A DNA stretch of 64,000 bases from Histomonas meleagridis (taxonomy: Eukaryota; Parabasalia; Tritrichomonadida; Dientamoebidae): positions 310,001 through 374,000 of the forward strand of contig WSYJ01000060.1 of the NCBI GenBank assembly GCA_020186115.1, in the 5' to 3' direction. The notes under the pieces are model-generated. The model did no database searches. It was not told where the DNA came from and worked only from the letters and a program-made list of their open reading frames with translations. Every line of letters starts with the position of its first letter. Within the stretch, counting starts at the first letter, position 1. Of this stretch, positions 28,108-38,341 are shown in pieces. The translations under genes and the position numbers were made by a program.

Positions 28108-30243
28108 TATTTTTTTATAGCATTTATTTCGAAAAAATTGGATATATTTTAATTTATTGGAGTTTTTTGTCGCCATTTAATACAGCTCTTATGATTGCCT
28201 CTGAATATGGATATACAGAAATTGTTAAAATACTTCTTGAACAGGAAGGAATTCTCATTAATAGTAGAAATATAATTTTATATCATTTAAAGTTTCTTTT
28301 TAAAAAATGATGTATGAAAATAATTTTCGGAGTTAAAGTAGATTATTTAAAACAGCAATTTTTTTGGCATCACAATATGAAATAGCTAAATTGCTTTTCG
28401 ACCGTAAAGAAATTGATGTTAATCCCAAGGCTGTAAATTTTTTCAATTAAAAATTTATTTTTATATTTTAATATTTTAAATTAATGTCCGGAAATTATTT
28501 AATATATTTTGGACAGCATTAATTTATGCATCACAAAAAGGTTATACCGAAATAGTAAAATTACTTCTTGATCAAAAAGAAATTGATATTAATGCCAAAA
28601 CTATTTATTTGTTGCATTTAAAATTTCAATTTATAAATTCAGATTTCAAAAAAATATTTGGAAATTGTTCAAAACATTTGATACAGCAATTATTTTAGCT
28701 GCTCAAAATGGACACACAGAAATAGTTAAATTACTTCTTGAACAAGAAGAAATTAAAGTTAATATTAGAACTATTTGTTTATATTATTTAAAATTTATTG
28801 TAATAATTTGATATTTTAAAACAATATTTAGAAGTTATTTAAATTATTTGAGACAGTACTTATTTTAGCTTCTCAAAATGGTCATACAGAAATAGTTAAA
28901 TTACTTCTTGAACAAGAAGAAATATATATCAATGCTAAAGATATTTATTTGTTTTATATAAAATTTATTTTAATAATTTGATATTTCAAATCAATATTTG
29001 GAAATTATTTATGATATTTTATACTGCTCTTATTGAAGCATCTGAAAAAGGTCATACAGAAATAGTTAAAATACTTCTTGAACAAGAAGAAATATATATC
29101 AATGCTAAAGATATTTATTTGTTTTATATAAAATTTATTTTAATAATTTAATATTTCAAAATAATATTTGGAAATTATTTCAAATATTTGAAACAGCACT
29201 TATGAATGCATCCGAAAAAGGTCATACAGAAATAGTTAAATTACTTCTTGAACAAGAAGGAATTGATATTAATGATAAAGATATTTATTTGTTTTATTTA
29301 TTATTTATTTTAATCATTTAATATTTCAAAATAATATTTGGAAATTATTTAAATTATTTTGGACAGCACTTATTTTAGCATCTTTAAAAGGTCATACAGA
29401 AATAGTTAAAATACTTCTTGAACAAGAAGGTATTGATATTAATGCTAAAAATACATGTTTATTCTGTTCAAAATTTATTTTATTAATTTTATGTTTCAAA
29501 ATAATATTTGGAAATTATTTAAATTATTTCAAACAGCACTTAGAGAAGCATCTTGGTATGGTCATACAGAAATAGTTAAAATACTTCTTGAACAAAAAGG
29601 AATTAATATTAATGCTAAATATATTTAATTGTTTTATTTGAAATTTATTTTAATAATTTGATATTTTCAAATAATATTTGGAAATAATTTTAAATATTTT
29701 ATACAGCACTTATGTTAGCATCTTCAAATGGTCATACAGAAATAGTTAAATTACTTCTTGAACAAGAAGGAATTGAAATTAATGCTAAAGGTATTTATAT
29801 GTTTCATTTCGGATTTATTTTACTAATTTTCTATTTCAAAATAATATTTGGAAATTATTTAAATTATTTAATACAGCACTTATATTAGCATCTTCAAATG
29901 GTCATACAGAAATAGTTAAATTACTTCTTGAACAAAAAGGAATTGATATTAATGCTAAAGATATTTGATTGTTTTATTTGATATTTATTTTAATAATTTG
30001 ATATTTCAAATCAATATTTGGAAATTATTTATGATATTTTATACAGCACTTATTATTGCATCTGAAAGAGGCCATACAGAAATAGTTAAATTACTTCTTG
30101 AACAGGAAGGAATTGATGTTAATGTTAAAGACATTTATTTATATTATTTTGAATTTATTTTAATAATTTATTTTTGGAATTTATTATTACGACTTGAAAC
30201 TGCATCGATGAAAGCAAAAAAAACAATGATAATGATATATTAA
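28108..30243 (+). repeat. array of 12 split ankyrin repeats, 170-nt period
   Basis: Ankyrin blocks (T-A-L through N-A-K) begin at 28182, 28352, 28513, 28683, 28853, 29023, 29193, 29363, 29533, 29703, 29873 and 30043. Each is 87 nt, except the second, which lacks nine. All are free of stops and encode variants of TALxxASxxGHTEIVKLLL then EQEGIDINAK. Between blocks lies a spacer of exactly 83 nt that usually contains stops and shifts the frame. A 69-nt spacer follows the last block, then a short end reading TASMKAKK to a TAA at 30241-30243. Nearly every spacer has a TTGGA or close variant whose first G is 23 nt before the next block. See findings for interpretation. Confidence 0.9.
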
Positions 30244-31000
30244 ATTAATACTTGATCAAAATAAGATTAAGATTCCTTCTTTTGTAAGGAATGTGCAAAG
30301 GTTTGTCATAAGGGACACAATTAATTTCAGTATGTTATGAAAAATATTTTGCGGATGCGGAGCAGATAATTTCCTTTCCCCATGTAAACTAATTTCAAAA
30401 CGCAACACCCAAAATAATAAATAAAGACTACATTACTAAAAAAATAAAACAAAAATTTTACTTTTCTTCGTTTCATTATTATTTTTTAATTGCAAGAAAA
30501 AAGTATATTTATTGTTTTTACCAACCATTCATAACATCAGTATTAGGTTGCTTAGTGTCGAAGCTTTGGAAGCCATCGCTTCTCTTTTAGCAGCAAACAC
30601 GTTTGAAAGCAAAGACAATTCCAACAATCAAGAAAATCGATATCACACCGGTGTGTCAGCTGTTTTTTATCGTTTCAAACGAGATTTGAAGGTAAGTAAC
30701 TTCAGTACGGAGTGTTATTCTTTTTCTGCGTTTTTTGGGAGGTGACGTGTCAGTTATTTTTCATTGTTGGGTATACCCAAGTTTATCGATAAATGAGGAG
30801 ATAGGCAAACATACATTTGAAACGAATATGATCGTGCCAAGTCAAATTTGACAGATTCCTGGACATCTACCGTAGAATTCACTTTTTCACTCGATTTCAC
30901 ATTGATTTAATTTTATAAGGAAGTTTTATAAAAGAAATTGAAAAAATAAAATAGAAAATTGAGAGCAATTTGAAGGCAAATTGGTCACCTCACACTTTTA
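30244..31000. other. intergenic region upstream of profilin copy 1
   Basis: A plus-strand open stretch (about 30524-30742) has some coding texture (VEALEAIASLLAANTFESKD) but no ATG. It contains AAG|GTAAGT near 30691, which resembles a splice donor, but no acceptor could be matched. The profilin promoter lies in the last 40 bases. Confidence 0.35.
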
Positions 31001-31377
31001 ATGTCAGGTTGGAACGCTTATCTCGCAGATGTCAAGGATATCGCCGCAGGCTGTGCAATCATCTCACTCCAAGGTGCACTTTGTGGCAAAGAAGGCAAAT
31101 GGGATGCCAAGCAAGCCGAAATGCAAAACTATGCAGCCTGCCTTAACAACATTGCATCTGCACAATCGAAAGGAATCACATATAACGGTAAGAAATATAT
31201 CATTGTTCGTGCAGTTGATGATTCCCATTCTTTGCACAACTTGGTAAAGAAGCCGTTGTTCTTCAAAAGTCAAAGACAGTCTTAGTAGCTGCTAAGTGTG
31301 TTGATGGTCAAGTTCCAGCAGCAGTAGCCGCAGGAGTTTCTAAGTGCGTTGCTAAGTTAATGGCCGCCAACTGCTAA
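31001..31377 (+). pseudogene. profilin copy 1, frameshifted
   Basis: Identical to the intact profilin at 37967-38341 except for one synonymous change (GTC/GTT) and two single-base insertions. An extra C and an extra T in the stretch near 31225-31235 turn GATTCCATTCTTGCAC into GATTCCCATTCTTTGCAC. The net +2 shift moves the last 40 or so codons out of frame and creates an early stop near 31283. The original stop is still present at 31375-31377. Both insertions lengthen homopolymers, so sequencing error is a real possibility. The initiator region reads TCACCT where copy 2 has TCATTT. It lies upstream of the 3' end of the UBR4-like gene. Confidence 0.85.
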
Positions 31378-31531
31378 ATTCACTAAAGGAAATGATTCAC
31401 CCTAAATCTCTTTTCTTTTCTTTTTTGTAGAAGACAAAACCACAAAACACTTTTAACAAAAGAAAATTTAAATTTTTTTTTTCTTCATCAAATGTCACTT
31501 TTAAATAAACCATTAAAAATTGAATTAATTT

Positions 31532-34500
31532 TTATTCATTTGATGTCATTGATCGGATCCATTCGTTTGGCTCCTGTTGAATCTCAGCGTATTGCAAAAG
31601 AGTTTTGACGTCGTTTACTTCTCTTATTTCATCGATATCTTCACTTAGATCATTCCATTCGTTCAGAATCGTTGATTGCTCATTGTTAATTTTCTCGAAG
31701 AAAGTGTTTAACCAAACGTTTTCGTCATTGTTTTGTATTTTAATTAAACCATTTTCAGATATTTCAGGTTTTAAGTTACTGTTCACTTTAATCAGTAATT
31801 GAATCTTATTGATAATTATATACCAATGTAAAATCTCTTTGACATTTTCGAACAATTTCTCGTCATTTTCTTTAATTTGTTTTATGTTAATTAATTTCTT
31901 CAATAAAACATTTTTCAAATAATTCCATTCTTCCAAAGTTAAAATCCATATACCCAAAATCATTAAATAATAAATATCATCCAAACAATTAATATTTTCC
32001 AACAAGTTATTAAACTTATTAATATAACTTAACTTAATATCACCTTCCAAGAACAAATAACCACCGTAAATAATAAACGGCATCAACTGCAAAATTGAAT
32101 GCTGTGACCCGCCCCCGAATTTCAGCGGCACTTTTTCACCGTTTACGATCATTTTGATGTGATATTTAACGTTCAAAAACAATAATTTGAAATAATCATT
32201 GATGTTACGTTTTCTTTCATTAAAGAAATCGATCAAATAATTCTTATATTTGTTCTTCTTCAAAGTGTTATTAGGTAAAGGATAAATGGAGTTACAAGGA
32301 TGTTCACAATTACGTACAGCTGCAGCTTCCCATTCACTAAGTCGACCTCTATTATCAGATATTGAAGCCTTACTATGACAATTTGGATGAATACAAACGA
32401 AATTTGTATTAATTACTAAGTAATCATCGACTTTTTGGACATAAGAATAAACACCGATAATTTCTTGTGGTAAGAATTCATAACCTTCTTTACATATACA
32501 ACATTCGAAGTTTTGTTCATTTAATTCATTAATCATTTCTAAATATTTCGGTGATAACATTTGTTTAACATTTGATAACGCTTTTTGACGTTCCAAATTT
32601 GCCTTTTCTTTTAATTGTTGAATTTGATTATTTTTAATTGTCTTAATTACATCGGAACAAATCGAAGGTTCTTTAATAGCATTTTCTAATATTTGTTTAG
32701 CAAAGTCACCAATGAATTTAGTTGAAGTAATATTTTCTAATTCTAATAATATATTAATAATTAAATTATCATTCTTAAGGAATAATTCTTGTGTAGGTTT
32801 ATAACATAATACCATTCCTGCAATAGTCTTTAATAACATTGGTAAACAAGGAATTTCGACATTAACTTTCCATTTATCTTTATCATTTAATGGGAAAAGT
32901 TTTATTAAATATGAAATCGCATCAGATAAAATTGGCTCTTTAAATATCGAATCACGAATTTCATTTTCATTTGAAGGAATATTTATCATAAATTCACTAA
33001 AACCATTTAATAAGAATAATGAAGAAGAATTTTCAAATAAGTTAAATGATTCTGTAGAACCTTTCGGATGTAATCTATCTAAGAAGAAATCAATTACAGT
33101 TTTAATGATTTTATTATTTTTATCAGTAATTGAGATAATTAATGATAATAAAGGTATTAATAATAATTCCGAATTATCTTTAATCGTTTTCGATTCTAAA
33201 ATACTTAAAAGGAATTGTACTTTAATTGTAAATGTTTTAGTTTCGATTTTATCTTCATTTTCTTCTTCAATTAATCGTTTAGTTATAATAATAATATTCT
33301 TTAATGTTTCGACATTATTATCATCTTCACCTGAATAATTAATTAATTCTTTTAATAATACAAACATTAATTCGATTGTATTTAATTTGTTTAATTCAAT
33401 TCGATTAATTTGGACATATGACATAGCTTCAATTAATTTAATTAAATCATTTAAACCATTTTTGGAAATTTCATTTAAGTTATTTAAAGGATATAATAAT
33501 TTCTTAAATCCATTATTCTCTGTTAATACTGAAGTATATAAATATTTCTCTTCTGGTGGTAAATCATCTTCACTTTCTTGTGATAAATTAGAGATCATTG
33601 GTTCTGTTGCTTCTCCATCTAATCCTTGTAATCTACAAATAACTATCATTGGTGTATTCCCATGATTTGGTATCCAAATTTGTTTATAAACTAAATCAAT
33701 AGGTAAATCTAATGATATAATATTATTTGATACCAATAATTCCATTCCATTATCATCTTCAATTAATCCTAACATATTTAAATCTGTACAAACTTTGTTC
33801 TTAATATTCCTAAATAATGTACCTATACTATTAGACATTATTGGTTGATTAGATAATCGTCCTGGTATATAATCTTCTTGTGAACGTGCTTTTCGTGTAA
33901 TGATTGGTACATTCATTGTTACAGGTGCTGGGAATACTATTTGAAAGATTTCTCGAATGACTAAATCAGGTGAAAACTCAATTGAATCAACAGCTGCTTG
34001 TAACATTATACGTGGACCTTTAATATTAATTTTAATGATTTGTTCATCTTCTTCATTTTGATTTTGATTTTGTGTATTATTGTTATTATTATTTAGAGGA
34101 ATATTATCATCTTCATCATATTCATCATAATCATTATCTTTATAATTTTGATTTTTCTTTTCTTCATCTTCTAAATAATCTTTGTTTAAATCAAACTCTG
34201 GTAACATTATTTTCATGATAATATTCTTCATTATATATTGTGCATCATCTAAATATTTTGATCTTTGAACTAATAAACTTCGTAATTTGAAATATGAAGT
34301 TATTAATTTAATACATAAATTTTCTTTTTTATTAATGATATAATTTAATTTAATAATATCATATAAATAAACTTTAATTACTTTCATTAATGTTAATACT
34401 GGTAAACCTATTTGTAAGTCTAATTTAATTGTTGATTCAGTTTTCATTATTTCATTAACTTCATTAAATAATAAATTAATTAAATGTTCAAAGACATTAT

Positions 34501-37500
34501 TTTGTAATGTTTTGTTTATAATTGTAATTTTACGTTCTAAAATATAATTAAATAATTTATATAATTGTTCATGTGTATCTTCAAATTTATTCGATGTTAA
34601 AATTGTATTTATTACAAAATCACTAATTTCTTTAAAATGTTTTGTTAATGATTTCTTATATAATTTATATAATTCTGTTCGTATTATATTACTTTGACAA
34701 TTTAAAAATAACTTCTTACAAAATTCTTTGTTTAAGAATTCATCAAAGAAATTAAATTGTTCATTTTCATTATTTTCTTTCTTATGCCATATATCGAAAT
34801 ATTTTTTAATGAATTTTGTATTATTTTTTAATGTTGAACATATTGATATAATTAATGGCTCAATAACTAATGGTGTAAATATTGATGAATAATTCATATA
34901 TTGGACTGTAGGTTCTAAAGCTTTGATAAATAATGAAAGTCTTTTTTGTTGTTGATTATCATTAATTTTTTCTAACATACAAATCAAATGTATTAATTGA
35001 TTTGATACATTTGGTAATGAATTGATAAACATATTAATGATTTTTATAGTTAAATTTAAATCATTTTTACATATTGTTACAACTGAATCAATAGCAATTT
35101 GATTAAATATATTCTTTTCATTCGAAAACTTTAATAATAAATTTGAAATTTCATCGAAATTATAATTTACAATATTAACTAAGAATTTAATTGCATTTTT
35201 AATATAAATATTTTTACAATTATAACATTTGTTATTAATATTTAAATCATTTTTCTGAATTGATTTCTTTTTATATATAATAATTGATGATCTAATAGCT
35301 GATACATGTTGAACTATTTCTGTTAATGAAGTATAATGATTTCTAGATTTTTCATTATATAATTCATTTAATAATTTAATTTTCTCATTAATTGGTAAAT
35401 TAGAAGCAGGTGAAAGTAATTGACTAATTTGATTCTTAATATCAAATAATGACTTATAAATCTTTTGTGCATCTGCTAATAATGAATCACATTTCTTTAA
35501 TGAGTTATCACAATCATTTTCATTATTAATATGTGTATGAGAAAATGATGGAATACCTTTAAAACTCCAATTAAAATTAACAAAATTACTAAAACCACAT
35601 TCACAACAAATAAATGAATCTAAATTATTATAATTAATATTTCGACAATTTCGACATTGATAAGCATTCTCATGACATTTCTGACATATTCCTGATCGCT
35701 TATCTAAGATTTCGGAATGACACATTGGACAAGTTAATGATACATTAGTTAAATCTTCCCAAAATTCAACAAAATGAAATTGTAAACAAGTAACAAATAA
35801 TTGTAATGGTAATTCAGTCTTTGAAGTAGTTTCATTCTTATTAAAATTCATTTCACCAATGAATTTCCATTTAGGTTTATCAGTAAGTAAATCATTTGGT
35901 TCATTAATTTCAATGTTTGATATATATATATTAACTAAACGTGGTAAACGAACATTCTTTTTAACAGTAAATATTAATGATAATGATTGTAAATACATTG
36001 GCTTTTTAAGTTTTACAAAGATTTGATCATGTGTATACTTAGAGAAATCTTTATAATCATTTAAGTCCATTTTAATAGGTCTTCGTTCAGTATTATTACA
36101 AATCATACATGGTTGTTCTTCTAAATAAGAATCATCAAATTTAATATATTCAATTAATTGATTATATATATATGAATTTGGTATTAATTGTAATTCTTTA
36201 TATTCTTTATTAATTGATTCTAATAATTTTTCAATTATTTCTTTGGGATTTGTTATCTTTTTAATTAGTTTTAATAAAAAATCAAAAAATATTTCCGATT
36301 GACTTCCATAATTACAAACTATGGGAAATATATTAATGATTTCTTTGGAGATAACTTCTGGTTGTAATAATAATAATTTACTAATTTCTTCACGTAATTG
36401 TTTCGATTTAGAACATATTAATAAATATAAAAACTCCGAACAATTCTCTAATTTGACTTCCCCTAAACTTAATAATGATGATGAATTTAATATGAAATCA
36501 GATTCATATGAACTCGTTAATAATTTGATTAAATTATTAACTAATTCATTGTTATCTAATAAAAATTGTATCCAATGTTTAGGATGTTCTTTCGATATGT
36601 TTAATATCTGTTTAAGTTTGGTGGATAATATAATCGAATCTTCATAGCTTAAATAATGTTTGAATAAATTGGACTTTTGTGAACATTCTTTAATAATGGA
36701 ATTAAACTCACGATATTGTATTGTGTCCGAAAAACAATAAGCAGAATCTTCATCCCCATTAAACAATAAAATTAAGATTTGTCGTGCTAATCGTGAATAA
36801 ACGCCTTTGAAACAAAAGCGTTGAATAGTGGTTCGATATTCTTCAAGGTTCTCTGGTAACTTATGTTGAAGAATTCGAGTTAAAAAACGTAAAATTGAGG
36901 TGTGAATGATAAGTTTCGGATCATTAAATAAATTTAATGGTGATAAATATTCAATAGGAACTGGTGAACAAAATGAAAATAGATCAGTGATGATAAAATC
37001 AGAGATCCCAACTGGATCAACTTGGAAATCTGTCATATTTAATATATCGAAATAACGTTGAAATGATTCTTTGTCAACAAGTAAGTCAGGAACAAAGTTA
37101 TAAGAATCCAGTAATCGAGCTGAAAGACAAAATATGGCTGAAAGTACACAAATTACATATGGTTTTGTTAAATCACACTTCATTATAAAGTTATGTAAGG
37201 TCTGAAGAACATATAGTGACTTACCTTTTTCAAGTTCTTGATCTTCAGATAAGGTTTTTGAAGCAAGAGAGTAAATTAAATAAAGCCATCGGTATGAATT
37301 CGCTGGTTTTAGATCTTCATCAGTTAAAGCGTTTTCCAAATTAACAGGAGACATGGACAAAATGTCTCTAAGTGCAACATAAGAATATGTTGAATTTAAA
37401 GAATTACAATTATACAATTGATTAGCTATCCGATAAAAGATAGTATTAGCATTCTCCTTGATTTGAGAAAGCATGGTTTTGATCGATGGAATATTCGGAT

Positions 37501-37531
37501 TTTGTGCTTCTAACTTTAGGAAAAGTTCCAT
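31532..37531 (-). CDS. UBR4-like E3 ubiquitin ligase, C-terminal-half form
   Basis: 1,999 residues from the ATG at 37531. An armadillo-like solenoid fills most of the protein. At about 480-590 a beta-rich segment precedes a zinc-rich block at about 600-655: CPMCHSEILDKRSGICQKCH, then ENAYQCRNCRNINYNNLDSF and ICCECGFSNF. This is the block of UBR4/Pushover/BIG that follows its beta-sandwich. Residues about 1120-1170 are an acidic/asparagine linker. At about 1675-1790, CCICKEGYEF, then NTNFVCIHPNCHSKA, then EWEAAAVRNCEHPC correspond to the UBR4 catalytic zinc module. Animal UBR4 has about 5,180 residues with a UBR box near the middle. No UBR box is visible here, so degron recognition must differ or reside elsewhere. 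Role: ubiquitin ligase for quality control or N-degron-like substrates. Confidence 0.88.
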   Translation of the reverse strand: MELFLKLEAQNPNIPSIKTMLSQIKENANTIFYRIANQLYNCNSLNSTYSYVALRDILSMSPVNLENALTDEDLKPANSYRWLYLIYSLASKTLSEDQELEKGKSLYVLQTLHNFIMKCDLTKPYVICVLSAIFCLSARLLDSYNFVPDLLVDKESFQRYFDILNMTDFQVDPVGISDFIITDLFSFCSPVPIEYLSPLNLFNDPKLIIHTSILRFLTRILQHKLPENLEEYRTTIQRFCFKGVYSRLARQILILLFNGDEDSAYCFSDTIQYREFNSIIKECSQKSNLFKHYLSYEDSIILSTKLKQILNISKEHPKHWIQFLLDNNELVNNLIKLLTSSYESDFILNSSSLLSLGEVKLENCSEFLYLLICSKSKQLREEISKLLLLQPEVISKEIINIFPIVCNYGSQSEIFFDFLLKLIKKITNPKEIIEKLLESINKEYKELQLIPNSYIYNQLIEYIKFDDSYLEEQPCMICNNTERRPIKMDLNDYKDFSKYTHDQIFVKLKKPMYLQSLSLIFTVKKNVRLPRLVNIYISNIEINEPNDLLTDKPKWKFIGEMNFNKNETTSKTELPLQLFVTCLQFHFVEFWEDLTNVSLTCPMCHSEILDKRSGICQKCHENAYQCRNCRNINYNNLDSFICCECGFSNFVNFNWSFKGIPSFSHTHINNENDCDNSLKKCDSLLADAQKIYKSLFDIKNQISQLLSPASNLPINEKIKLLNELYNEKSRNHYTSLTEIVQHVSAIRSSIIIYKKKSIQKNDLNINNKCYNCKNIYIKNAIKFLVNIVNYNFDEISNLLLKFSNEKNIFNQIAIDSVVTICKNDLNLTIKIINMFINSLPNVSNQLIHLICMLEKINDNQQQKRLSLFIKALEPTVQYMNYSSIFTPLVIEPLIISICSTLKNNTKFIKKYFDIWHKKENNENEQFNFFDEFLNKEFCKKLFLNCQSNIIRTELYKLYKKSLTKHFKEISDFVINTILTSNKFEDTHEQLYKLFNYILERKITIINKTLQNNVFEHLINLLFNEVNEIMKTESTIKLDLQIGLPVLTLMKVIKVYLYDIIKLNYIINKKENLCIKLITSYFKLRSLLVQRSKYLDDAQYIMKNIIMKIMLPEFDLNKDYLEDEEKKNQNYKDNDYDEYDEDDNIPLNNNNNNTQNQNQNEEDEQIIKINIKGPRIMLQAAVDSIEFSPDLVIREIFQIVFPAPVTMNVPIITRKARSQEDYIPGRLSNQPIMSNSIGTLFRNIKNKVCTDLNMLGLIEDDNGMELLVSNNIISLDLPIDLVYKQIWIPNHGNTPMIVICRLQGLDGEATEPMISNLSQESEDDLPPEEKYLYTSVLTENNGFKKLLYPLNNLNEISKNGLNDLIKLIEAMSYVQINRIELNKLNTIELMFVLLKELINYSGEDDNNVETLKNIIIITKRLIEEENEDKIETKTFTIKVQFLLSILESKTIKDNSELLLIPLLSLIISITDKNNKIIKTVIDFFLDRLHPKGSTESFNLFENSSSLFLLNGFSEFMINIPSNENEIRDSIFKEPILSDAISYLIKLFPLNDKDKWKVNVEIPCLPMLLKTIAGMVLCYKPTQELFLKNDNLIINILLELENITSTKFIGDFAKQILENAIKEPSICSDVIKTIKNNQIQQLKEKANLERQKALSNVKQMLSPKYLEMINELNEQNFECCICKEGYEFLPQEIIGVYSYVQKVDDYLVINTNFVCIHPNCHSKASISDNRGRLSEWEAAAVRNCEHPCNSIYPLPNNTLKKNKYKNYLIDFFNERKRNINDYFKLLFLNVKYHIKMIVNGEKVPLKFGGGSQHSILQLMPFIIYGGYLFLEGDIKLSYINKFNNLLENINCLDDIYYLMILGIWILTLEEWNYLKNVLLKKLINIKQIKENDEKLFENVKEILHWYIIINKIQLLIKVNSNLKPEISENGLIKIQNNDENVWLNTFFEKINNEQSTILNEWNDLSEDIDEIREVNDVKTLLQYAEIQQEPNEWIRSMTSNE

Positions 37532-37540
37532 TTGAACCAA

Positions 37541-37966
37541 TGAGATGACTCAAACCGAAATTTTGACATGTTTTACTGGCACTTTTTACAGCTTTTGTAA
37601 ATCAGGAAATTTTCGATCATGAAAATGGATGATTTTACAAATTAAAAATAATTTTTAAGTAAATGTTTTAAATGCCAGAATATTTTTAGTATTCTGAATA
37701 AGTTATTAAGATTAAGATTAAAAATTGATCATCACAAAAACTAAAAGTTAACATCAGAGATATGCAATTACTAAGTGGAAAATTTGATAAAAAAACAAGA
37801 AGAAAAAATGGGGATAAGATCTTTTGGTTTCACGTCTCTTTTTGGTCATAAATTTTCTTTTATTCAATTTACACAACTTTTGAATATATTCAATACCTTA
37901 AGTACCACTTTTGAATGAAAGCAAATAATTTTGAGAGAATTCTGATTGGTCATTTCACATTTTTTG
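37541..37966. other. divergent intergenic region between UBR4-like gene and profilin copy 2
   Basis: AT-rich with no ORF. It ends with the profilin initiator at 37950-37955. Confidence 0.5.
37950..37955 (+). promoter_or_regulatory. initiator (TCATTT) of profilin copy 2
   Basis: TCATTT fits TCAYTW, 11 bases before the ATG. The equivalent position in the frameshifted copy reads TCACCT, which departs from the consensus at its fifth base. Confidence 0.65.
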
Positions 37967-38341
37967 ATGTCAGGTTGGAACGCTTATCTCGCAGATGTTA
38001 AGGATATCGCCGCAGGCTGTGCAATCATCTCACTCCAAGGTGCACTTTGTGGCAAAGAAGGCAAATGGGATGCCAAGCAAGCCGAAATGCAAAACTATGC
38101 AGCCTGCCTTAACAACATTGCATCTGCACAATCGAAAGGAATCACATATAACGGTAAGAAATATATCATTGTTCGTGCAGTTGATGATTCCATTCTTGCA
38201 CAACTTGGTAAAGAAGCCGTTGTTCTTCAAAAGTCAAAGACAGTCTTAGTAGCTGCTAAGTGTGTTGATGGTCAAGTTCCAGCAGCAGTAGCCGCAGGAG
38301 TTTCTAAGTGCGTTGCTAAGTTAATGGCCGCCAACTGCTAA
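37967..38341 (+). CDS. profilin
   Basis: 124 residues beginning MSGWNAYLADV, the classic profilin N-terminus that helps form the poly-proline-binding face. It continues through GALCGKEGKWDAK, KYIIVRAVDDSILAQLGKEA and KTVLVAAKC, ending in a helix that packs against the N-terminus. The length is normal for the family. Profilin binds actin monomers, poly-proline ligands and phosphoinositides and feeds formin-driven actin assembly. The start at 37967 is chosen by profilin alignment and by the initiator at 37950. The coding sequence is nearly identical to that at 31001-31377, although flanks differ, which suggests gene conversion. Codons are more C/G-ending than in most neighbours, typical of a highly expressed gene. 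Confidence 0.95.
   Translation: MSGWNAYLADVKDIAAGCAIISLQGALCGKEGKWDAKQAEMQNYAACLNNIASAQSKGITYNGKKYIIVRAVDDSILAQLGKEAVVLQKSKTVLVAAKCVDGQVPAAVAAGVSKCVAKLMAANC

Noticed and set aside
28108-30243. Translational frameshifting through the ankyrin spacers
   Set aside because: Most spacers have stops in the incoming frame, and reading them would insert about 28 hydrophobic residues between ankyrins. The 66-nt spacers of the second locus need no frameshift yet contain stops.
28108-30243. DNA excision between short direct repeats (TATTT) at spacer ends, as for ciliate internal eliminated sequences
   Set aside because: TATTT occurs at both ends, but recombination between the copies removes 69 or 73 nt, which does not restore frame. 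Only 71 nt (or 68/74) does.
30680-30720. AAG|GTAAGT splice donor after a coding-like stretch
   Set aside because: No matching branch/acceptor or downstream exon could be identified. A similar sequence, AACTTCGGTACGGAG, near 23463 suggests a shared short motif instead.
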